From the NCBI RefSeq assembly GCF_004786095.1, contig NZ_RHPJ01000003.1:620001-684000 (forward strand): a stretch of 64,000 bases of DNA, given 5' to 3'. Source of the stretch: Serinibacter arcticus (GTDB taxonomy: Bacteria; Actinomycetota; Actinomycetes; Actinomycetales; Beutenbergiaceae). The translations under genes and the position numbers were made by a program. Each line of letters opens with the position of its first letter. Position 1 is the stretch's first letter. Positions 39,599 through 48,758 of the stretch are shown here, in pieces. Below the pieces are notes generated by a model, which did not search any database, was not told the origin of the DNA, and saw only the letters and a program-made list of their open reading frames with translations.

Positions 39599-40863
39599 GC
39601 GGCCGCCTCCTGCTCGCCGCTCCCCCGTTCGCGGGGCACCTCAACCCGCTCCTGACGCTGGGCCTCGGGCTTCGCGAGCGCGGCTACGACGTCGAGGTCG
39701 CCACCGGTGCGACCAAGGTCGACCTGGTGCGCGACCTCGGCCTGATCGCCCACCCGCTGCTGGCCGACGAGCCGGGGATCTTCGACGCGATCGCCGACAC
39801 CGCCGGTCCCGTCCGCAGCAACCCGCTGCTCCTGACGCGTCAGCTGCGCGCCAACCTCGCCCTGCTGCCACGGGCCCGCGCCGACCTCGACCGCGTGCTC
39901 GCCGACGGCGCGTTCGACGCCGTCGTCGCCGACTTCACCGCCCCCGTCGCCGGCCACGCGGCCCAGGCGGCGGGACTGCCGTGGATCACGACCATGCCGA
40001 CGCCGTTCGCGCTCGAGACGCGGACGGGAACGCCGTCGTACTGCGGCGGCTGGGGTCCGGCGACCCGGCCGTGGCACCGGGTGCGCGACGCCGCGGGCCG
40101 CCGGGCGACGCGCGTCACCAAGCGCGCGATGCAGGCGGTGCTGGCCGGCGCGTTCCGGGCCGCGGGCACCGGCGTCTACCGGGCCGACGGTTCGGAGGCG
40201 GCCTACTCCCCCACCGCGATCCTCGGGCTCGGCATGCTCGAGCTGGAGCTCGCGCGTGACTGGCCGGCCCCGTTCGCCATGGTCGGTCCGGTGACGGCGA
40301 CGCCGGAGCGCCTGCTGCCCGACGACGGTGCTCGCGAGGCCCCCGCCCTGCCGGCGGGGCCGCTCGTGCTCGTCACGGTCGGCACCCACCTGGGCTGGGC
40401 GCGCCGCGACCTCCTCGCGCAGGTGCACGCGCTCGCCGCCGCGGTGCCGAGCCACACGTTCGTCGTCACGCTCGGGCAGCGCGGGGCGACCACCACGGCT
40501 CCCCCGGCGGAGGCCGGGGGCCACGTCGTCGTCGTCGACCACCTGGCCTACGACGACGTGATGCCATCCTTCGACGCCGTCGTCCACCACGGCGGCGCCG
40601 GGGTGTCCTACTCCGCGATCCGCGCCGGCGTCCCCGCCCTCGTGCACCCGCGCGACTACGACCAGTTCGACTTCGCGGCACGGATCGTGGCCGCGGGCGC
40701 GGGGCTGCGGACGCGGCGACCGCTGGACCACCCCGCGACGGCGACGGCGCTGCGGGACGTGCTCACGATGGACCGGGCGCGACTGCGCGCGCTGGCGTCC
40801 GCGGCCGAGCGCTACGACCCCGTCGCGGCGACGGCCGCCGTCGTCGCACGCCTGATCGCCTAG
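39595..40863 (+). CDS. UGT/MGT-type glycosyltransferase (GT1)
   Basis: 422 aa GT-B enzyme. The N-terminal PPFAGHLNPLLTLGLGLRERGYDVEVAT is the acceptor-domain start of macrolide or UDP-glucuronosyl-type transferases. The C-terminal part contains VTVGTHLGW and VVVVDHLAYDDVMPSFDAVVHHGGAGVSYSAIRAGVPALVHPRDYDQFDFAARI, the donor-binding region with the HGG element. Acceptors of this family are lipids, polyketides or carotenoids. It is the last gene of the plus-strand group. Its stop faces the convergent MBL gene across 22 nt. Confidence 0.85.
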   Translation: MSGRLLLAAPPFAGHLNPLLTLGLGLRERGYDVEVATGATKVDLVRDLGLIAHPLLADEPGIFDAIADTAGPVRSNPLLLTRQLRANLALLPRARADLDRVLADGAFDAVVADFTAPVAGHAAQAAGLPWITTMPTPFALETRTGTPSYCGGWGPATRPWHRVRDAAGRRATRVTKRAMQAVLAGAFRAAGTGVYRADGSEAAYSPTAILGLGMLELELARDWPAPFAMVGPVTATPERLLPDDGAREAPALPAGPLVLVTVGTHLGWARRDLLAQVHALAAAVPSHTFVVTLGQRGATTTAPPAEAGGHVVVVDHLAYDDVMPSFDAVVHHGGAGVSYSAIRAGVPALVHPRDYDQFDFAARIVAAGAGLRTRRPLDHPATATALRDVLTMDRARLRALASAAERYDPVAATAAVVARLIA

Positions 40864-40885
40864 GAGCCCGAGCGGCCGCCGACGG

Positions 40886-41752
40886 TCACGACGCCGCCAG
40901 CAGCCCCTGGACGTGGGCGATCGCGTCCTCGTCGTGCGAGGGCAGCAGCAGCAGGTCGGGCCGCCGCCGGGCGAGCCGGGCCAGGTCGACGACCGTGCGC
41001 CGGTAGCCCGCCCAGTCACGCGTGATCAGTCGCACGACGGGGTGCGGCAGGTCGCCGTGCGTGACGGCACGCAGGTGCCACACGGCGTCGCCGAGCAGCA
41101 GCAGCTCGCCCACGGGCGTGCGGACCAGCAGCCCGAGGTGCTCGTCGCTGTGCCCCGGCAGCGGGACGACGACGACGCTTCCGTCCGCGACCAGAGCGTG
41201 CGCGGGCGTGACCTCTCCCAGCGGAGCCAGGTCCGCCTCGACCGCCGGGAGCGACGTCGGGTCGAGCACCCGGTCGACGACGTCGTCGGGCAGCAGCGCG
41301 GGCAGCCAGCCGCGGCTCAGCCGGCCGAGGCCGCTCGAGCCCCGCATCGCGGTCACCGCGCGCGGGTCGACGACGATGCGCGCCGCCGGGAAGTCGCGCA
41401 GGCCCCCGAGGTGGTCGGCGTGCAGGTGCGAGAGCACGATCGTGGTGACGTCCTCGGCCGCGATGCCGCGACGCGCGAGCTGCTCGACGGCGGTCTCGCC
41501 CTGCGTCACGTGCACCGGCAGCAGCGCGCCGTACACGCGGTCGATCCCGCGGCCGACCGCGCGCTGCACGCGGGGCGCGTACCCGGTGTCGAAGAGGATG
41601 ACGCCGTCCGGGTGGTGCACGACCGCGACGAGAGCGGGGAAGCGGACAGGACGTCGCCCGCCGCCACGGCGGGCGACGAGGCCGGGATGGCTCGTCCAGC
41701 CGGCGGTCAGCAGCTCGACGTGCGGCTCGACCCGTCGGTCGCCGCCCCCCAT
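40886..41752 (-). CDS. MBL-fold metallo-hydrolase
   Basis: 288 aa. The zinc motif LSHLHADHLGG (HxHxDH, about 107-112) is intact, VPLPGHSDEHLGLLV supplies the third His, LLLGDAVWHL the bridging Asp and LLLPSHDEDA the last His. Lactonases, thioesterases and acyl hydrolases share this profile. The ATG overlaps the KAS III stop (ATGA), so the two are coupled and may act on the same acyl chain. It is convergent with the GT1 gene. Confidence 0.85.
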   Translation of the reverse strand: MGGGDRRVEPHVELLTAGWTSHPGLVARRGGGRRPVRFPALVAVVHHPDGVILFDTGYAPRVQRAVGRGIDRVYGALLPVHVTQGETAVEQLARRGIAAEDVTTIVLSHLHADHLGGLRDFPAARIVVDPRAVTAMRGSSGLGRLSRGWLPALLPDDVVDRVLDPTSLPAVEADLAPLGEVTPAHALVADGSVVVVPLPGHSDEHLGLLVRTPVGELLLLGDAVWHLRAVTHGDLPHPVVRLITRDWAGYRRTVVDLARLARRRPDLLLLPSHDEDAIAHVQGLLAAS

Positions 41753-42765
41753 CAGTACCGCACCACGGTCGCGGCGAGCGTGAGTCCGGCGCCGGTGCCG
41801 AGCAGCAGCGCCGTCGACCCGCGCGTCAGGCGGCCGGTACGCACGGCGTGGTCGAGCGCCGTCGGGATGGAGGCGGAGACCTGGTTGCCGTGCTCGGCGA
41901 GGATGTCGACGACGGCATCGGGTCGGGCGAACGAGCGCAGGTAGCGCAGCCCGACCCCGCTGGCCTGGTGCGGGACGACCACGTCGACGTCGGCCACGTC
42001 GATCCCGGCCCGCGCGGAGACGTCGCGCAGGAAGCCCGGCAGGTGCCGCGCGACCTGGCGCAGCAGCGCGGCGCCGTCCATCTGGAACAGGTAGGCGCCC
42101 GGGTCCTCGGGCGGCGTCATGGGGTTCCAGCGCGTGCCGCCGGCCTCGATGCGGCACGCCTGTGCGGCGGCGGGCCAGACGGCCGAGCGGGACGCGAGCA
42201 CCGCGGAGTCCTGACCGGGCGCGCTGCGGCCCAGCACCACGGCACCCGCGCCGTCGCCGAACAGCGCGCTCGCCTCGGTGTGGGTGTGGTCCAGCCCCTT
42301 GGAGGCGATCTCGCTGGCCACGACGGCGACGCGGTCCCACCGCCCGGCGTCGATCCCGTCCTGGGCGATCCGCAGTCCGGTGAGGAACCCGACGCACGAG
42401 GCGTTGACGTCGAACGCGTCGCACCGGCCGCCGTCGACGCCGAGGGCCACGAGCGTGAGCACCGCCGTCGTCGGCATCGGCTGCTCGGGGGCGACGGCGG
42501 AGACGATCACGGCGTCCAGGTCGTCGGCCTCGAGGCCGGCCGTCGCCAGGGCCGCCGCGACGGCCGAGGCCGCCAAAACCGAGGAGGTCTCCGCAGGGCC
42601 GACCCAGCGTCGCGAGGACACGCCGGAGCGTGCCTCGCTCTCCCCCGGCACGCGCCCGTGGACGCGGTCGAGGTCGGCGGAGGTGACGATCCGGGACGGC
42701 CGGTGGGCGCCCGTCCCGAGGATGCGGACGGGGCTCGCTGCAGGCACCGGGACAGACTCGCACAC
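41752..42765 (-). CDS. Beta-ketoacyl synthase III (FabH/OleA-like)
   Basis: 337 aa thiolase-fold condensing enzyme. The triad Cys is in DVNASCVGFLTG (C124), His in VVPHQASG (about 258) and Asn in EHGNQVSASIPTAL (about 289). LFGDGAGAVVLG and LLLGTGAGLTLAATV are typical. No ACP or other fatty-acid-synthesis gene is adjacent, so an accessory acyl-condensing role (secondary lipid, OleA-like or acyl transfer) is more likely than primary FabH. Possible starts are GTG 42765 and GTG 42747. It begins 30 nt after the saccharopine-dehydrogenase-like gene and may be cotranscribed with it. Confidence 0.88.
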   Translation of the reverse strand: MCESVPVPAASPVRILGTGAHRPSRIVTSADLDRVHGRVPGESEARSGVSSRRWVGPAETSSVLAASAVAAALATAGLEADDLDAVIVSAVAPEQPMPTTAVLTLVALGVDGGRCDAFDVNASCVGFLTGLRIAQDGIDAGRWDRVAVVASEIASKGLDHTHTEASALFGDGAGAVVLGRSAPGQDSAVLASRSAVWPAAAQACRIEAGGTRWNPMTPPEDPGAYLFQMDGAALLRQVARHLPGFLRDVSARAGIDVADVDVVVPHQASGVGLRYLRSFARPDAVVDILAEHGNQVSASIPTALDHAVRTGRLTRGSTALLLGTGAGLTLAATVVRY

Positions 42766-42795
42766 GCGCGGGCGCGCCGGGGAAACGCTCGCCGG

Positions 42796-44013
42796 TCAGG
42801 CGCTCGGGTCGAGCTCCTTCACACCCCACGGCGACCCGTAGGCGGTCAGCAGGTCGAGGAACGGCGTTGCCGGGAACGCCTCGGGGCCGAGCACCCCGGC
42901 CCCGGACCAGACGCGCGTGGCGAGCAGCTCCAGCGCGACGACGGGGTTGATCGCGGTCTGCCAGACCACCGCCTGGTGGCCGTACTCCGCCATCGACCAG
43001 GCGTTGTCGACCACGTGGTAGAGGTAGGTGGAGCGCGGTCGACCGTCCTTGCCGAGGCCGCGGACCCACAGCCCGGCGCACGTCTTGCCGGTCATCCGGT
43101 CACCGAGCGTGGCGGGGTCCGGCAGGCAGGCGGCCACGACGTCGCGCGGCGAGACCGACGCGCCCTTGACCGTCACGGGTTCGGTGGAGTCCAGCCCGAG
43201 CTTGTGCAGCACCGTGAGCACCTCGATGAACTCCTTGCCGAGCCCGTACTTGAACGTCACGCGCCTGGCCCCGGTCCAGCGCGGGATGAGGAGCACCTCC
43301 TCGTGCTCGACGTTGACGCACTCGACCGGGCCGATGCCCTCGGGGAAGTCGAACACCTCGGGCTCGCTGAACGGTGGCGTCGTGAACCAGCCGCGCCCCT
43401 CCTCGTAGATCACGGGCGGGTTCAGGCACTCCTCGATGGTGGTCCAGATCGAGAACGACGGCGCGAAGTCGTACCCCGCCACGGTGAGGTTGGCACCGTC
43501 GCGCACGCCGGCCTCGGAGATCTCGGAGAACAGGTCGTCCTCGGCGTGACGCGCGAACACGTCCGCGAGGCCCGGCTCGATCCCCATGCCGACCAGCGCG
43601 AGCCGCCCCGCCGCCTCCCACTCGTCCGCGACGGCGAACTGCTCGTCCCCGAGCTTGACGCCGGTGAGCTCGTGCGGCCGCTCGGGGTGCGGGCGCGACA
43701 GGCTCATCGCCATGTCGAGGTAGGTGACGTCGGCCCGCGCGCACGCGGTGAAGATCGGCATGACGAAGCGCGGGTCGACGGCGTTGAGCACGTGGGTCGC
43801 ACCGGTGCGGGCGATGAGCGCCGCGACGTCGTCGGCGCTGCTCGCATCGACCTGCGCCGCCTGGAAGCGGTCGTCGTCGAGGGTGGCGACGGCGCGCTCC
43901 GCCCGCGCGACCTCGTGGTCGGCGATCGTGAGCCGGTCGAAGAAGGGGCGGCGGGCGGCGATGGCGGCGACGGCCGAGCCGACTCCCCCGGCTCCGACGA
44001 CGAGGATGTGCAT
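42796..44013 (-). CDS. Saccharopine dehydrogenase family protein
   Basis: 405 aa. The Rossmann start HILVVGAGGVGSAVAAIAARRPFFDRLTIADHE is followed by NAVDPRFVMPIFTACARADVTYLDMA and GMGIEPGLADVFARHAEDDLFSEI. The domain layout matches saccharopine dehydrogenase, lysine dehydrogenase and carboxynorspermidine dehydrogenase. The downstream position behind an APC amino-acid/polyamine permease makes an amino-acid or polyamine substrate plausible, but the exact one is not determined. ATG 44013 has GGAAGGAA 6 nt upstream. 23 nt separate it from the permease, so the two form an operon. Confidence 0.85.
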   Translation of the reverse strand: MHILVVGAGGVGSAVAAIAARRPFFDRLTIADHEVARAERAVATLDDDRFQAAQVDASSADDVAALIARTGATHVLNAVDPRFVMPIFTACARADVTYLDMAMSLSRPHPERPHELTGVKLGDEQFAVADEWEAAGRLALVGMGIEPGLADVFARHAEDDLFSEISEAGVRDGANLTVAGYDFAPSFSIWTTIEECLNPPVIYEEGRGWFTTPPFSEPEVFDFPEGIGPVECVNVEHEEVLLIPRWTGARRVTFKYGLGKEFIEVLTVLHKLGLDSTEPVTVKGASVSPRDVVAACLPDPATLGDRMTGKTCAGLWVRGLGKDGRPRSTYLYHVVDNAWSMAEYGHQAVVWQTAINPVVALELLATRVWSGAGVLGPEAFPATPFLDLLTAYGSPWGVKELDPSA

Positions 44014-44036
44014 GCTGATTCCTTCCGGTGCGACTC

Positions 44037-45572
44037 TCAGAGCCCGCCGTCGACGCTGCGGGGGTAGCTCTCGGGGTTCTCGGGCACGAGGACGTCGGTC
44101 TCGGCGTTGAGCGACTCGCCGCGGAAGAACGGGCGCGATCGTGCCCGGGTCGACCAGACCGCCATCAGCACGGCACCGATCAGCAGCGAGCCGATCCCGA
44201 TGACGAACGTGCCACCCACGCCCAGCAGCGTCGTGTAGCCGTACTCGGTGTCGAGCATGTCGATCGCGGACTGCACGAACGCGTAGCTGAGCATGAGCGC
44301 GCCGAGTAGCGGGAAGACGCCCTTGAGAAAGAGGTCCCGCGGCGAGCGGCGCAGGTCGCGGCGGAAGAACCACACGCACGCGAATCCCGTGATGCCGTAG
44401 TAGAACGCGATCGCCAGCCCGAGCGAGAGGATCGAGTCCTGCAGGATGTTGTCGCTGACGATCTTCATCCCCACGAAGTAGACGCTCGCGACGACGCCCA
44501 TCATCAGCGTGGAGAACGACGGCGTCGCGAACCTGGGGTGGACGCCCGCGAACCGCTGCGGCAGCGCCCGGTACGTCGCCATCGCGAGGGTGCCGCGCGC
44601 CGTCGGGAGGATCGTGGTCTGGGTCGAGGAGATCGCCGAGACCATGACGGCGAACACCAGCACGAACGCGAGCGGGCCCATGACCGGATCCTTGAGCGCG
44701 AGGAAGACGTCGTCCGCGTTGGCCTCGTTGGCGAGACCGACGCCGTCCTCCCCCACCCCGGCGTAGGCCATGGCGGCCACGGTGACGCCGACGTAGGTGA
44801 TCAGCAGGATCGCCGTCGAGATGATCGCGGCGCGGCCGGGGATGCGTGCGGGGTCCCTCGTCTCCTCGTTCAGCGCGAGGCAGGTGTCCCAGCCCCAGTA
44901 GATGAACAGCGCGAGCAGAACCGCCTCGATGAAGCCCGAGTAGTCCGTGAACGCGAACGGGTTGAACCAGCTCCAGTCCACGCTGTCGGAGCCCGGCGCC
45001 TGCCCGGTCGCCACCTTCCACACGGCGAGGCCGACGAACAGGGCCAGCGCGAGGTACTGCAGCCCGAGCAGGACGTTCTGCAACCGCTCGCCGAGCTCGA
45101 GGCCGCGGTAGCTGACCCAGCACATCGAGGCGATGAACACGACCCCCGTGGCGGTGACGACCGCGGGATTCCCGGCGACGGACTCCTGCCCCACCAGGAG
45201 CCAGAAGTAGCGACCGGCCACCTCGGCGAGGTTCGCGAGGACCACGATGCCGGCGACGGCCACGCCCCAGCCGCCCATCCAGCCCACGCGTGGGCCGAAC
45301 GCCTTGGTCGCCCACGTGAACGTGGTGCCGCAGTCGGGGACGGCGCGGTTGAGCTCCTGGTAGGCGGCGGCGATGAACAGCATCGGGATGAACGCGACGA
45401 TGAAGGCGATGGGTGCCTGCGCACCGACGGCCATGACCACGAACCCGAGCGTCGCGACGAGCGAGTACACGGGCGCCGTCGACGCCAGTCCGATCACGAC
45501 CGACCCACCCAGACCGAGGGTGCCGGTCGCCAGTCCCTTGCCGCCCCGCACCGTGTCCGGCGTCGCTGTCAT
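44037..45572 (-). CDS. APC-family amino acid/polyamine permease
   Basis: 511 aa with about twelve membrane helices. GLASTAPVYSLVATLGFVV and the ELNRAVPDCGTTFTWATKAFGPRVGWMGGWG segment are the APC fold entry and the amino-acid-permease signature; FIYWGWDTCLALNEETRDPARIPGRA is the conserved mid-region. The likely cargo is an amino acid, amine or polyamine. ATG 45572 lies 6 nt after TAGGTT (45584-45579), a leaderless-type promoter. The dehydrogenase gene follows. Upstream lie two large palindromes that could regulate it. Confidence 0.9.
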   Translation of the reverse strand: MTATPDTVRGGKGLATGTLGLGGSVVIGLASTAPVYSLVATLGFVVMAVGAQAPIAFIVAFIPMLFIAAAYQELNRAVPDCGTTFTWATKAFGPRVGWMGGWGVAVAGIVVLANLAEVAGRYFWLLVGQESVAGNPAVVTATGVVFIASMCWVSYRGLELGERLQNVLLGLQYLALALFVGLAVWKVATGQAPGSDSVDWSWFNPFAFTDYSGFIEAVLLALFIYWGWDTCLALNEETRDPARIPGRAAIISTAILLITYVGVTVAAMAYAGVGEDGVGLANEANADDVFLALKDPVMGPLAFVLVFAVMVSAISSTQTTILPTARGTLAMATYRALPQRFAGVHPRFATPSFSTLMMGVVASVYFVGMKIVSDNILQDSILSLGLAIAFYYGITGFACVWFFRRDLRRSPRDLFLKGVFPLLGALMLSYAFVQSAIDMLDTEYGYTTLLGVGGTFVIGIGSLLIGAVLMAVWSTRARSRPFFRGESLNAETDVLVPENPESYPRSVDGGL

Positions 45573-45643
45573 GACCAGAACCTAGGGTTGCCGCCCCGCG
45601 CGGTCAACGCCCACACCGTCAACACTCCACCCCGTCCGCCGAG

Positions 45644-45690
45644 AATGCGCGTGGCTGCCGTATCGCGCCGTTACGGCAGTCGTGTGCATT
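45644..45690. repeat. Palindromic element, copy 1
   Basis: Arms 45644-45662 and 45672-45690 (19 bp, three changes, all of the C-to-T kind that keep G-U pairs in RNA) flank a 9-nt loop. The core TGCCGTATCGCGCCG is shared with copy 2, 72-73 bp downstream. It lies 72 nt upstream of the permease start. Confidence 0.75.
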
Positions 45691-45716
45691 CCCGACCGGT
45701 CGAGCATTCACCGAAC

Positions 45717-45761
45717 ATGCGCGCGACTGCCGTATCGCGCCGATACGGCAGTCCTGTGCAT
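45717..45761. repeat. Palindromic element, copy 2
   Basis: Arms 45717-45737 and 45741-45761 pair over 21 bp with three mismatches around loop CGC. The core TGCCGTATCGCGCCG(A)TACGGCAGT differs from copy 1 at one base. Both start with ATGCGCG after CCGA, so the unit looks duplicated. Confidence 0.75.
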
Positions 45762-45774
45762 TGTCGACAGCCCC

Positions 45775-45855
45775 GGGGTGGGCGGTGGGCGACGGGCGGT
45801 GGGGGTGGGCGGTGGGCGACCGGCGGTGGGCCACCGGCGGAGGGCGCGGGCCTCG
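45775..45855 (+). repeat. G-rich tandem repeat tract
   Basis: Imperfect units of GGTGGGCG/GGCGGTGGGC with many runs of three to five G on the plus strand. Several G-runs in close succession could allow a G-quadruplex on that strand. It is noncoding and located just downstream of the acnA terminator. Confidence 0.65.
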
Positions 45856-45860
45856 ACGAC

Positions 45861-45898
45861 GACGGCGCCCCCGGTCCGCTGGGACCGGGGGCGCCGTC
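45861..45898 (-). terminator. Terminator of acnA
   Basis: Perfect 17-bp inverted repeat (GACGGCGCCCCCGGTCC and its complement) with loop GCTG, located 15 nt beyond the acnA stop in the direction of transcription. Confidence 0.8.
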
Positions 45899-45912
45899 GG
45901 GGCGCGCTGGTG

Positions 45913-48699
<2,787 letters not shown>

Positions 48700-48740
48700 G
48701 GGGTCTCCTCCACGTCGCTCGGCGGCGACTGATCAGAATT

Positions 48741-48758
48741 TATCTCGACGTCAAGATA
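48741..48758. promoter_or_regulatory. 18-bp palindromic operator upstream of acnA
   Basis: TATCTCGACGTCAAGATA is a palindrome with one mismatched pair. It lies in the only AT-rich stretch between acnA and the ATPase gene and overlaps the ATPase stop codon (48753-48751). It contains TTGACG, -35-like on the acnA strand, though no clear -10 is found at the right spacing. A repressor dimer site for acnA is likely; the regulator is unknown. Confidence 0.6.

Larger units (their letters stand above)
45573..45912. other. 340-nt repeat-rich intergenic region between the APC permease and acnA
   Basis: No credible gene is present; the ORFs here are short and overlap repeats. From left to right it holds the permease promoter, two palindromes 72 bp apart (45644-45690 and 45717-45761), a G-rich tandem tract (about 45775-45855) and the acnA terminator (45861-45898). 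Confidence 0.8.

Noticed and set aside
45644-45761. CRISPR array
   Set aside because: Only two units, each internally palindromic, with no uniform spacers and no cas genes.
45619-45834. Short minus-strand ORF with repeated NAHDCR(I/N)GAIRQ segments
   Set aside because: The apparent peptide repeat is only the translation of the two palindromes and the G-rich tract. It has no RBS and no protein-like composition beyond the repeats.
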